From contig NZ_PYMB01000001.1 in assembly GCF_003026455.1 (NCBI RefSeq), forward strand, positions 1,461,450 through 1,525,449: 64,000 nt of DNA, read 5' to 3'. Both the position numbers and the translations under genes were made by a program. Origin of the DNA: Photobacterium rosenbergii. GTDB taxonomy: Bacteria > Pseudomonadota > Gammaproteobacteria > Enterobacterales > Vibrionaceae. How positions within the stretch are numbered: the stretch's first letter is position 1; every line of letters starts with the position of its first letter. This document shows positions 17,569 through 26,067 of this stretch, piece after piece. The notes under the pieces were generated by a model. It searched no databases. It saw nothing but the letters and a program-made list of their open reading frames with translations, and was not told where the DNA came from.

Positions 17569-18834
17569 CTATTCAGCCTCTAGACCCAGTTTATCAGCAA
17601 GGGCTTCTAGTGCTTTTTCAAAACATGCTAGCGGCGCTCTTACTGTTCCTGCCCCAATCTGGCCAACACCAGGTTCTTTGTGGGCAATACCGGTATTGAT
17701 AATTGGCGTAATACCTGTCTCTACAACATGGCGGACATCTAGCCCCAAGCATGCACCTTGGAAATTCCATGACGGGATCTGCAACAGCGAATTCTGCTCG
17801 ACAAAAATCTCTGCCATTTCCTCAGAAACATCCAGCGCGACATCAACACCGCCAACCCCAACAAAGCGGGTTACTCCTGGCGCTGCAACCATTGCCGCCC
17901 CGCCAATACCGTAGGTCTCTGTAATTGCGCTGTCGCCGATATCTTTATTGGCTTGTTCTTGGGAATAGCCCGTAAAGTACAAGCCTTCTGGAGTATTCAC
18001 CGGAGCTGTAAACCATTGGTCACCCAACCCGCTGACTCGAATACCAAAATCCTTACCGTTGCGGGTCATTGCCGTGACGATTGAGCCGGCTTTAACACTA
18101 GCTCCTGCATCCATCGCACATTTGCAGAATGCCATCGCGAGGTTGAGGAAAAACTGATCTGTCACACTCAGGAAGTTGAAGACTCGGGCCAAGACATCCT
18201 TGTTAGCATCGACACAAGCGATGCTTGGGGCAATAGTTCTTAGCAATAATGACGAGGTGGCAATATTACGTTGGTGGAATTCATCACCCATGGTAATGCC
18301 TTGAGCCATGATTGCACCAAGATCTACACCGCCATCGGTATGCGCCAGTGCATCTTTGAGCACCGGCATCAACTCTTCGCGCATCCAGTGAAGGCGCTGC
18401 TGAACTTCATCACCGTAGGCACCAAAACGCATGACTTTGCCAATGCCTTCGTTGAGGTTACAGTAAGAAAAGTTACCACCTGCCTTATTTTCTACCACGA
18501 TAACCGGCATATTAACCGAAGTAATCCCGCCCATAGGGCCTACCGAATTATGGTGATGACAAGGGCTAAACTTCACTTCGCCAGCGTCAAGCATTGCCAT
18601 TGCTTCAGTATCTGATTTCGCCCAACCTTCATACAAGCACGCACTAACACAGGCTCCCTGCATTGGGCCGGTCATTTCGTCCCATTGAATATTTGGTCCA
18701 GCATGCAACAGGTGTTTACCTTCAGCAAGCCAAGGGATCACTTCGCCAGCTGACGTCACATCCACCCAGAAAGGACGAGCGGATTTTACTTTGTCTAGCA
18801 CGGCAGCGTTGGCTTCATTAATCGATGAATACAT
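17569..18834 (-). CDS. allG: Oxamate carbamoyltransferase subunit AllG (DUF1116, YlbE-like)
   Basis: This 421-residue DUF1116 protein corresponds to E. coli YlbE. Recognisable segments include HAGPNIQWDEMTGPMQGA, FSPCHHHNSVGPMGGI, VMRFGAYGDEVQQRL and the C-terminal IINTGIAHKEPGVGQIGAG, all typical of YlbE. It is read after fdrA with a 12-bp gap and before allH. It is needed for oxamate carbamoyltransferase activity together with AllF and AllH in the cytoplasm. The exact share of each subunit in catalysis is not shown by the sequence. Confidence 0.9.
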   Translation of the reverse strand: MYSSINEANAAVLDKVKSARPFWVDVTSAGEVIPWLAEGKHLLHAGPNIQWDEMTGPMQGACVSACLYEGWAKSDTEAMAMLDAGEVKFSPCHHHNSVGPMGGITSVNMPVIVVENKAGGNFSYCNLNEGIGKVMRFGAYGDEVQQRLHWMREELMPVLKDALAHTDGGVDLGAIMAQGITMGDEFHQRNIATSSLLLRTIAPSIACVDANKDVLARVFNFLSVTDQFFLNLAMAFCKCAMDAGASVKAGSIVTAMTRNGKDFGIRVSGLGDQWFTAPVNTPEGLYFTGYSQEQANKDIGDSAITETYGIGGAAMVAAPGVTRFVGVGGVDVALDVSEEMAEIFVEQNSLLQIPSWNFQGACLGLDVRHVVETGITPIINTGIAHKEPGVGQIGAGTVRAPLACFEKALEALADKLGLEAE

Positions 18835-18846
18835 ATGTTTACTTCC

Positions 18847-20508
18847 CTATTGCATTTGTTTTAATAGACTGGCCAATTTCGCATTTCCGCCGGCGATGGG
18901 GGCCCACTGATAATGCACGACTGGCGTCGACGCTGACTGTAGATCGTCGGCGAAACTACGCAGACCAGCATTGACGACCTTAATACCCGTTAACAGTGGC
19001 GGGCACTCACCTTCGCTTACCTGTGGTTGCTCCTCGAGCAAGGCCTCTGATAGCAAAACAGCTTCTTCCAGGGTGTTGACGACCAAAATCCCTGCGTCAA
19101 CCAAAGACTCGATTTGCTTGGACCGTTGCTGGGGATCAGCCTCAGTACCGGTAACAGTTGCGACAACATGCAGTGGGGTTTGCCGCTGCTGCCTGACACT
19201 CTCTACCGCTTCGACCACTGCGGCTGCCGGATCAGCAGTTGCGCCATAACCAATAACAACGTCCAGAAGCAACACACCAACCTGCTCATCGCTGGCGCGC
19301 TTTTCAATTTCCAAACTACGAGTGGTGGGGTCAATCATTGGGTGCGGGCGGCCAAGGGTGTAGTGGTCGTCACCTAAATCAATAATAAGGTGGCCTTTAG
19401 CATCAAGCATAATGCCCTGATGGTGTGCCTCGTCCACCGCCAGACCAAGTTGTTCTGCAGTTAGCATTGCCGCCTCTGCTGCAAGCGTCCCCCCAGTGTA
19501 CAGACCCAGAATATGTTTACTTTCAGCTTGAGAGGAATTTGGCACTAGCTGACGGACATTGGCCAGCATCACGGTTAATCTTGCGGCATCAGCAATGCTA
19601 TTGGCAAAAAAGACATTGCCCTCTCGCCTAACGGTCCGGCGAGTCCCCAGGAACAATGCTACAACCGGCTTGGTCATTGCTTTCATTGCTGCAATAACGC
19701 TTTGTTCGACTTCAGGAGCTGGCGGTTTAGAGACAAAAGCGACCACTTTGGTATCCGGGTCTTGCTCTATCATATTAAGGGCACTTAAAGCACTGGCTCC
19801 ACCGACATCCTTCGATAAGTCGCGACCACCTAGCCCAATAGCATGGGTGATCCCTTGACCAGCCAAACACACCTGTGACGCTAGCTCCTGGATCCCTGTA
19901 CCAGATGCCCCGACAATACTAATTGGGCCAGCTGGCATGACATTGGCAAAGGCTAGAGGCGAGCCTGCAACCATGGCCGTGCCACAATCAGGCCCCATTA
20001 CGAGTAACCCTTTTTCAGCCGCTTTTCCTTTTAGCGCAACTTCAGACTCTACCGGGACGTTATCGGAAAACAGCATAACATTGAGGTTATTTTCCAATGC
20101 TTCATTGGCAAGATCAGCAGCATATTCACCCGCAACAGAAATCAACGCCAAATTGGCTTCAGGCTGTTTGGCCAGCGCCGTTGGCCAACGGCGGACAACA
20201 TCAAGCCGCTTGCCTCCTGCAGCAGACTGGGCCACAGACGCCAGCGCGTTATCCAGTTGTTCGGCAATGCCTTGCGACACATCACCAGCATCCGGTGTTG
20301 GACGAATAGCGACACAGATATCATTGGGGGTGGCATCATCGAACAGAGGGTGCCATAAACCGGTATTTTCAAGCAGCGATTTATTGGCTGGTGTCCCCAT
20401 CATCACGGACACCTCTTCGACAGTCTCTCCATTGCTCAATTGCCTTGATATTAACATCAGGCTGACTGAGTCCTGGAAACACCCCTTTTTTAAAAATGCT
20501 TGGATCAT
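18847..20508 (-). CDS. fdrA: Oxamate carbamoyltransferase subunit AllF (FdrA)
   Basis: This 553-residue protein is very close to E. coli FdrA. It starts MIQAFLKKGCFQDSVSLMLI and contains SVMMGTPANKSLL, GPDCGTAMVAGSPLAFANVMP and GASGTGIQELASQVCLAGQG, the CoA-binding-like and succinyl-CoA-synthetase-like segments. It also has LGLYTGGTLAAEA, VLLLDVVIGYGATADPAA and the end SAST-PVVHYQWAPIAGGN-LASLL. FdrA has the fold of an acyl-CoA synthetase with a phospho-His-type chemistry, which fits phosphorolysis of oxalurate. It is first in the minus-strand operon, divergent from allS, with a purine-rich AAGGTGG before the ATG. Confidence 0.93.
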   Translation of the reverse strand: MIQAFLKKGCFQDSVSLMLISRQLSNGETVEEVSVMMGTPANKSLLENTGLWHPLFDDATPNDICVAIRPTPDAGDVSQGIAEQLDNALASVAQSAAGGKRLDVVRRWPTALAKQPEANLALISVAGEYAADLANEALENNLNVMLFSDNVPVESEVALKGKAAEKGLLVMGPDCGTAMVAGSPLAFANVMPAGPISIVGASGTGIQELASQVCLAGQGITHAIGLGGRDLSKDVGGASALSALNMIEQDPDTKVVAFVSKPPAPEVEQSVIAAMKAMTKPVVALFLGTRRTVRREGNVFFANSIADAARLTVMLANVRQLVPNSSQAESKHILGLYTGGTLAAEAAMLTAEQLGLAVDEAHHQGIMLDAKGHLIIDLGDDHYTLGRPHPMIDPTTRSLEIEKRASDEQVGVLLLDVVIGYGATADPAAAVVEAVESVRQQRQTPLHVVATVTGTEADPQQRSKQIESLVDAGILVVNTLEEAVLLSEALLEEQPQVSEGECPPLLTGIKVVNAGLRSFADDLQSASTPVVHYQWAPIAGGNAKLASLLKQMQ

Positions 20509-20867
20509 CTATGACCACCTTTTCATCACATAATCACTGACGGTAGGTAAGCGCTTTATTGCAACCGCAAACCCTGTCTTTATTTCAAGATTATGTCAGC
20601 CGAAACTACAAAATATTGAGCAGTATCACACCCAAATTATTGTTTTAATATTTTGAAAAATAACCCAATCATCGTTCAATCAATATTGATTAAACAGGTT
20701 TGACGGGCGTTGTCTATCAAGAATATTTTTCTAATAAAGCGGTTATTTTAAAAATGCACTTAGTTACAGTTCTTCCATTACATCCTTATTAATATTCGAC
20801 CCTGCTTCAGGTTTTTATGGCACAATTGATTTATATAAGAGTGGAAACGATTAACCCAAGGATCGAC
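20509..20867. promoter_or_regulatory. Divergent fdrA / allS promoter region
   Basis: This AT-rich spacer of 359 bp separates the fdrA operon from allS. It should hold both promoters and AllS binding sites. I see a GTATCACA half-site resembling a CRP half, but no complete palindrome and no riboswitch-like structure. Confidence 0.5.
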
Positions 20868-21794
20868 ATGCTAGACAGGGAAACCATCCGGTCATTTATG
20901 AAAGTGGCAGAGCATGCCAACTTTTCCAAAGCCGCAGAAGAACTCCATAAAACACCGGCTGCCATCAGTTATCGGATCAAGGTACTAGAGGATGCTGTCG
21001 ATACGCAGCTTTTTACCCGTACGACTCGTAGCGTCAACCTGACACAAGCAGGTGAACACCTTTTGAGCCAATGCCAAAAATGGCTCGATTGGATGGAGAG
21101 CATGCCCGATGAGCTGCGTCAGATAGCTGATGGGGTCGAGCGCTCAATAAACATTGTTATTAATAACTTGTTGTTTGACCAAGAGTCAGTTTCTAGGCTG
21201 ACCCTTGCCCTTCATGAGGCCTTCCCTTTCACCCAAATCAATATCTCAAATGCTGTTTATATGGGGGTTTGGGATGATTTGCTCAACAATGATTACCACT
21301 TAGCGATCGGTGTACCCGGGCTCGACACCATAGATAACACGGTGGAGCTACACCCACTGGGCAAACTAAGCTGGAGCTTTACCATCACCCCAACTCACCC
21401 GCTGGCTACACTCAAGCCGCCACTAAAAGAATCACAGTTAAGGCATCACCCTGCTATTAACATTGAAGATACCTCGCAGCATATCAACAAGCGTACAGCC
21501 TGGCTTCTACGTGACCAAAAAGAGATTAAAGTGCCGGATCTCGCAACCAAGGTCGCTTGCCACATCAATGGCGCTGGCATTGGCTTTTTGCCGAAAAACT
21601 TGGTCAAACCATTAATTGATGAGGGAAAGCTCATTGAGAGAGAAGTACAGTGGAGCCGGACCCCATCACCGCTTTCTATTGGCTGGCGACAGGATTCCAG
21701 AGGTGAAGTGACCCAGTGGATTATCGACCTATTTACTAACAACGACCCGATAATCCAGGGTTTCTTAAAAAATATTGATCAATCACACCGCTAA
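20868..21794 (+). CDS. allS: LysR-family activator of ureide genes
   Basis: From the ATG at 20868 this 308-residue protein equals E. coli AllS in length and character. Shared segments are TFSKAAE-like HTH region (FSKAAEELHKTPAAISYRIK), TTRSVNLTQAGEHLL, WLDWMESMP, GVERSINIVINNLL, YMGVWDDLL, PAINIEDT and GIGFLPKNL. A longer frame exists upstream, but AAGGA 6 nt before 20868 and the family start choose the inner ATG. AllS activates allD and neighbouring genes for anaerobic allantoin use in E. coli. Here it is divergent from fdrA, and its last 12 bp overlap the convergent carbamate kinase gene. Confidence 0.93.
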   Translation: MLDRETIRSFMKVAEHANFSKAAEELHKTPAAISYRIKVLEDAVDTQLFTRTTRSVNLTQAGEHLLSQCQKWLDWMESMPDELRQIADGVERSINIVINNLLFDQESVSRLTLALHEAFPFTQINISNAVYMGVWDDLLNNDYHLAIGVPGLDTIDNTVELHPLGKLSWSFTITPTHPLATLKPPLKESQLRHHPAINIEDTSQHINKRTAWLLRDQKEIKVPDLATKVACHINGAGIGFLPKNLVKPLIDEGKLIEREVQWSRTPSPLSIGWRQDSRGEVTQWIIDLFTNNDPIIQGFLKNIDQSHR

Positions 21795-22724
21795 TGCTTC
21801 GGCAGGGGCATGTGTACAGGCAGGCCTGATACATGTGCCTTTCTCTCCAACCAATATTTTCTCGACGTCCTGAAGGGCACCAATAAATGCCACTTGGCCT
21901 GTACGCTCAACGAACTGAATAACCGCCTCGGCTTTAGGGCCCATAGCGCCATCTGGGGTGGCAAACGGACGCAATTGGCTGATTGTCACATCTCGCAATG
22001 CTTTTTGCTGTGGGGTGCCCCAGTGCTGATACACGGCATCGGCATCAGTTAGGATCATCAAGTGATCTGCCCCTATTTGCTCCGCTAGCATTGCAGCAAC
22101 CAGATCTTTATCAATAACAGCTTCAACACCTTTGTAGCCGTTTTGATTATAGACAACCGGCATCCCTCCGCCGCCGCCGCACACAACGGTATTACCCTGT
22201 TCTAGTAAGCTAACGACAGTACTTGCCTCAAGTACTTGGATCGGCTTCGGTGATGCCACAACCCGGCGAACATACTGGCCATCTTGCTTCATCTGCCAGC
22301 CATACTGTCTTTCAAGTTCTGCTTGTTGATCAGGTGAGTAAACAGGACCGATATACTTGGTAGGTTCAGCAAAAGCCGGGTCATTGCCTGACACTTCAAC
22401 CCGAGTAAGTAAACAGGACACATCTTGCATGCCCTCTGCAGTCAGGGCTTCCATCAGCATGTACCCCAACATGCCTTGGGTTTGGGCAACCAAATTATCC
22501 AACGGATAGGCAGGCACGGCATCATAGGCTGCATTTTGCAATGCCAACAAGCCAACCTGAGGCCCATTCCCGTGCACCAAGGTGATGTCGTAATCCGATT
22601 CAATACTTTTTATCAAACCTGCAACCATATTGATATTACGCTGCTGGTTTTCTGCTGATAACACCTCACCTCGTTTAAGCATTGCATTACCACCTAAAGC
22701 TATCACAATTCGTTTCTTTTCCAT
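21783..22724 (-). CDS. arcC: Carbamate kinase of the ureide locus (ArcC/AllK-like)
   Basis: This 313-residue amino-acid-kinase-fold enzyme has ALGGNAM (about residues 9-15), HGNGPQVG, the Gly-rich CGGGGGMPV loop, EAVIDKDL and DADAVY, all typical of carbamate kinases. It turns carbamoyl phosphate and ADP into ATP, CO2 and ammonia. In the ureide context it recovers ATP from the carbamoyl phosphate made by AllFGH, as AllK does in E. coli. It is transcribed alone, divergent from allE and convergent with allS (12-bp overlap). The alternative, a kinase of an arginine deiminase route, is unlikely because no arcA or arcB is near. Confidence 0.92.
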   Translation of the reverse strand: MEKKRIVIALGGNAMLKRGEVLSAENQQRNINMVAGLIKSIESDYDITLVHGNGPQVGLLALQNAAYDAVPAYPLDNLVAQTQGMLGYMLMEALTAEGMQDVSCLLTRVEVSGNDPAFAEPTKYIGPVYSPDQQAELERQYGWQMKQDGQYVRRVVASPKPIQVLEASTVVSLLEQGNTVVCGGGGGMPVVYNQNGYKGVEAVIDKDLVAAMLAEQIGADHLMILTDADAVYQHWGTPQQKALRDVTISQLRPFATPDGAMGPKAEAVIQFVERTGQVAFIGALQDVEKILVGEKGTCIRPACTHAPAEALAV

Positions 22725-22972
22725 CGCTCACCCACTTTATCTTTTTTGGTAATTAATATCTGAATACGCATCAACCTATATAAATAAAGTATTAATGGTT
22801 TATTTAACTGTCCAGAAAAAAGCCATTTATTCATGCTTTATAAAACAAATTTAATTAATTTATCAGCCAGCATAAAATTAAACCTTTCAGTTATTATTGG
22901 TGTACTTAGATCACACTTTTATTGCCATAGTGGGATACTATTTACCTGTCAACAACACAGCTTACTGTTAAC
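22725..22972. promoter_or_regulatory. Divergent promoter region and allE leader
   Basis: This AT-rich spacer between the carbamate kinase and allE should carry both promoters. A TAGATCACACTTT segment near 22908-22920 matches only one half of a CRP site. The allE leader ends in the terminator at 22973-23003. Confidence 0.5.
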
Positions 22973-23003
22973 CGGGTCCACTCCTTCCGGGCCCGTTTTT
23001 TTT
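22973..23003 (+). terminator. Intrinsic terminator / attenuator in the allE leader
   Basis: A CGGGTCC/GGGCCCG stem (seven pairs, one G-U), a 9-nt loop and eight T residues form a textbook intrinsic terminator. It ends only 21 nt before the allE ATG, and the allE Shine-Dalgarno GAGGA comes 11 nt after it. No complete gene lies upstream on this strand, so it would cut the allE leader itself. That suggests premature termination control. Confidence 0.75.
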
Positions 23004-23024
23004 AGCTTCTGTTCGAGGAAAATC

Positions 23025-23813
23025 ATGGGATATTTAAACAATAATACGGGATATGCGAACGATCTTTTGGCTACCCGAGCCGTGATTAAAAAAAATAATT
23101 TTGCCATTCTACCACCGGATGGATTGGTAAAAAATGTTGTACCTGGTTTTGAAAACTGCGATCTGACAATCCTTTCCTCACCACAACTCGGGGCAACCTT
23201 TGTTGACTACCTGATTACCCTACATGACGGGGGAAACAACCGCGCAGGTTTTGGCGGCGAAGAGATTGAAACCTTTTTCTATGTAATCTCTGGTCAAGTT
23301 ACGGTCGAGGCTGATGGACAACGTCATTCACTCTCGGCTGGAGGTTACCTCTATTGCCCACCGGGCACATTACTAAAGTTAGAAAACAATAATCAAGGCA
23401 AAGACAGCCAAGGATTCCTTTACAAGCGCAAGTACCAGCCGATTTCAGGCTACCAGCCCCATTTGGTCGTCAGTCACCGTGATAAGCTTGAGAAAGTACA
23501 TTACGAAGGAATGGAAAATGTGATTGTTGAAGATCTGCTTCCCAAAGATCTGGGCTTTGACATGAATTTCCATGTCCTAACTTTTTCTCCCGGGGCGAGC
23601 CACGGCTATATCGAAACCCATGTCCAGGAGCATGGTGCCTACATTCTCAGTGGTGAGGGTGTCTATAACCTTGATAATAACTGGATACCGGTAAAAAAAG
23701 GTGACTACCTGTTTATGGCAGCGTATGTCCCACAGGCCTGTTACGCAACTGGCCGAGGTGAGCCGCTAAGCTACATTTACTCTAAAGACTGTAACCGTGA
23801 TATTGCCTTGTAA
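23025..23813 (+). CDS. allE: (S)-ureidoglycine aminohydrolase
   Basis: From ATG 23025, which has GAGGA five bases upstream, this 262-residue bicupin matches E. coli AllE: MGYLNNNTGYANDLLATRA, PDGLVKNVVPGFENCD, FGGEEIETFFYVISG, GGYLYCPPG, LGFDMNFHVL, GASHGYIETHVQEHGAYILSG and YIYSKDCNRD. It hydrolyses (S)-ureidoglycine to (S)-ureidoglycolate plus ammonia, with Mn2+ bound by the second cupin (His, Glu, His and Gln in the ETHVQEH area). The frame stays open further upstream through the leader terminator, but the family start excludes that. It is followed by its own terminator. Confidence 0.95.
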   Translation: MGYLNNNTGYANDLLATRAVIKKNNFAILPPDGLVKNVVPGFENCDLTILSSPQLGATFVDYLITLHDGGNNRAGFGGEEIETFFYVISGQVTVEADGQRHSLSAGGYLYCPPGTLLKLENNNQGKDSQGFLYKRKYQPISGYQPHLVVSHRDKLEKVHYEGMENVIVEDLLPKDLGFDMNFHVLTFSPGASHGYIETHVQEHGAYILSGEGVYNLDNNWIPVKKGDYLFMAAYVPQACYATGRGEPLSYIYSKDCNRDIAL

Positions 23814-23853
23814 TTATCTTGCATGACCATTGATTAAATAAATCACGTCTCTA

Positions 23854-23890
23854 GGAAGCGCAGAAATCCTCTCTCCGCTTCCTTTTTTTA
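23854..23890 (+). terminator. Intrinsic terminator of allE
   Basis: A GGAAGCG/CGCTTCC stem with a 15-nt loop is followed by TTTTTTT, 40 bp after the allE stop. Confidence 0.88.
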
Positions 23891-24081
23891 ATCTCTAATT
23901 TTTAATCTTGATTTGATTATCAAAAGTTTTTATAAAAATACCAGATTTCCACTTTAATCAATGACGCCCCAATGGTAATCCTTATATTCTCAATCCATGT
24001 GCCGCAATAATTGTGAACAGAGAACAAGCTTTGGGCCTGTCACAGTGGAAGCAAATTATAATTTCTAGGAGTTCACATTCG

Positions 24082-25311
24082 ATGACGACTAACTACGATC
24101 TTTTTGAAACCCTGAATCCGCCCCAGCGCCTTCTGATGGGGCCAGGTCCAATCAATGCCTACCCAAGGGTTCATCAGGCTATCTCCAGCCAGCTGATTGG
24201 TCAGTACGATCCTGTCATGACTGAGTATATGCGCCAGACCCAGCAGCTATACCGTCAGGTTTTCCACACCCAAAACCCAGAAACCCTGTTGATTGACGGC
24301 ACGGCAAGGGCCGGTATTGAGGCAGTGCTAGTTTCAATCCTCCAGCCGGGAGACAAAGTCTTGATTCCGGTTATTGGTCGCTTCGGCCATCTACTTAGTG
24401 AAATAGCCCATCGTACAGGGGCTAAAATCACCACGATTGATGTTGAGTGGGGTAAGGTGTGTGATCCCCAGCAAGTGGAGGACGCTATCAAACGTGACAA
24501 ACCAAAACTCGTTGCCACTGTTCAAGGTGATACCTCCACCACAATGAACCAACCACTGGCAGAGATTGGTGAGATCTGTAAGCGTCATGGCGTGCTCTAT
24601 TACTGTGATGCAACAGCATCAGTAGCCGGTAATGAACTGTTGGTTGACGACTGGCACCTCGATGCTGTGTCAGTTGGCCTGCAAAAATGCCTTGGTGGCC
24701 CATCTGGCAGTGCACCACTGACCCTAAGCCCGCAATTTGTCGAGCAAATCAACCGTCGTAAACATGTTGAAAAAGGTATCCGCGCACAACACCATATCGA
24801 TGGTGAAGAGGCGATGATCCAGTCCAACTATTTTGACCTGCCTATGATCCTCGATTACTGGGGAGAAGAAAGGCTGAACCACCATACCGAAGCCACTTCA
24901 ATGTTATATGCGGCAAGGGAGTGTGCTCGGATTTTCCTAGAGCAAGGCCCAGCCAATGTGATTGCCCGACACAAGCAAGCCGGTGATGCGATGGCCGCAG
25001 GGCTTGAAGCTATGGGGCTCAAACTATTTGGTGACAGGGATTACAAGATGAACAATGTTGTGGGCGTCTATATCCCTGATAACGTCGACGGTGAGCAGAT
25101 CCGCCAAGAGCTACTAACACGTTTTGGCATTGAAATCGGCACTTCATTCGGCCCACTGCAAGGCAAAATCTGGCGCATCGGTACTATGGGTTACAACGCC
25201 CGCCAAGAAGCTGTGCTGCAGACATTAGCTGCACTTGAAGCTGTGTTGTTGAAACACAAAGCCAAGATTCATGTTGGCGAGTCCGTAGCAACAGCGATGA
25301 AGTATTACTGA
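24082..25311 (+). CDS. pucG: (S)-ureidoglycine-glyoxylate aminotransferase-like enzyme (PucG-like)
   Basis: This 409-residue class V PLP aminotransferase starts MTTNYDLFETLNPPQRLLMGPGPINAYPRV. It has the GPGP substrate-loop motif, the VQGDTSTTMNQPL region and the PLP lysine in GLQKCLGGPSG. The AGXT/PucG group includes UGXT, which transaminates ureidoglycine with glyoxylate (or another keto acid) to give oxalurate and an amino acid. Next to allE and the oxamate carbamoyltransferase genes this is the most likely role. AGGAG stands about 10 nt before 24082; an upstream in-frame start at 24013 lacks family support. A general serine/alanine-glyoxylate transaminase is the alternative. Confidence 0.82.
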   Translation: MTTNYDLFETLNPPQRLLMGPGPINAYPRVHQAISSQLIGQYDPVMTEYMRQTQQLYRQVFHTQNPETLLIDGTARAGIEAVLVSILQPGDKVLIPVIGRFGHLLSEIAHRTGAKITTIDVEWGKVCDPQQVEDAIKRDKPKLVATVQGDTSTTMNQPLAEIGEICKRHGVLYYCDATASVAGNELLVDDWHLDAVSVGLQKCLGGPSGSAPLTLSPQFVEQINRRKHVEKGIRAQHHIDGEEAMIQSNYFDLPMILDYWGEERLNHHTEATSMLYAARECARIFLEQGPANVIARHKQAGDAMAAGLEAMGLKLFGDRDYKMNNVVGVYIPDNVDGEQIRQELLTRFGIEIGTSFGPLQGKIWRIGTMGYNARQEAVLQTLAALEAVLLKHKAKIHVGESVATAMKYY

Positions 25312-25345
25312 TTTCAGTAGGCTCTATTGCCCTGTTAAAATCACA

Positions 25346-25372
25346 AAAGCCACCTTGCTCAGGTGGCTTTCT
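25346..25372. terminator. Bidirectional terminator between pucG and ppiB
   Basis: A 10-bp perfect stem (AAAGCCACCT with AGGTGGCTTT) has a 5-nt loop, with A and T runs on both sides. It serves the two convergent genes. Confidence 0.9.
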
Positions 25373-25396
25373 TCTAGCATCACGCTTGAGGTGATA

Positions 25397-25894
25397 TTAC
25401 GACTCTTTGATAGTCACTTTCTCGATAATGATGTCGTCTAACGGCACATCTTCATGACCGAAACGGGTCATAGTTAGCGTTTTACCGATATTGTTCACCA
25501 CCATCATCCCCGCAGTGACTTTACCGAAGACGGCATAACCCCAGCCTTGGTTAGTCGTTGCAGTGAAATCCAAGAAATCGTTATCTTCAAGGTTGATGAA
25601 AAACTGCGAAGTAGCCGAGTGCGGTGCATCGGTACGAGCCATTGCAATGGTGCCGACTTTGTTCTTAAGGCCACGGTTGGCTTCGTTAACAATCGGGTCT
25701 CGGGTTGGCTTCTCTTTCATACCAGGAATGTGGCCACCACCCTGAATCATGAAGCCATCAATAACACGGTGGAAAATCGTGCCCTCGTAGAATCCATCCT
25801 TGCAGTATTGCAGGAAGTTCTTTGAGCTCACCGGCGCTTTATCGAAATCCAGTTCAATCTCGATATCGCCAAAGTTTGTCGTGAAAATAATCAT
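25397..25894 (-). CDS. ppiB: Peptidyl-prolyl cis-trans isomerase B (cyclophilin)
   Basis: This 165-residue cyclophilin has no signal peptide and thus is the cytoplasmic PpiB type. Active-site segments are visible: [13 protein letters not shown] with the catalytic Arg, [17 protein letters not shown], and FGKV. The length equals E. coli PpiB (164). It catalyses proline isomerisation during protein folding. It is a housekeeping gene with its own terminator, unrelated to the flanking catabolic loci. Confidence 0.95.
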   Translation of the reverse strand: MIIFTTNFGDIEIELDFDKAPVSSKNFLQYCKDGFYEGTIFHRVIDGFMIQGGGHIPGMKEKPTRDPIVNEANRGLKNKVGTIAMARTDAPHSATSQFFINLEDNDFLDFTATTNQGWGYAVFGKVTAGMMVVNNIGKTLTMTRFGHEDVPLDDIIIEKVTIKES

Positions 25895-25983
25895 ATTAAT
25901 ATCTTAGCTAGATGTGCGTTGCGGGCAGTATACAAAGCTTAGCTTTCAACGCAATGCCGGGCACGAAGTCGAACCTCAATTAA

Positions 25984-26022
25984 GCAAAAAAAGCCAGCGG
26001 GGTTACCCCTACTGGCTTTGCT
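25984..26022 (-). terminator. Terminator of the GDPD operon
   Basis: The minus strand reads a long GCAAAGCCAG...CTGGCTTTTTTTGC hairpin with an inner GGGG/CCCC helix and T-run, about 45 bp after the GDPD stop. Confidence 0.85.
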
Positions 26023-26067
26023 TACATCCACGTTGTATTTATTGCTCAACCTAGCCTGCGGTCAGAA

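Noticed and set aside
22903..22920. TGTACTTAGATCACA as a CRP site upstream of allE
   Set aside because: Only the right half fits; the left half does not match TGTGA at the correct spacing.
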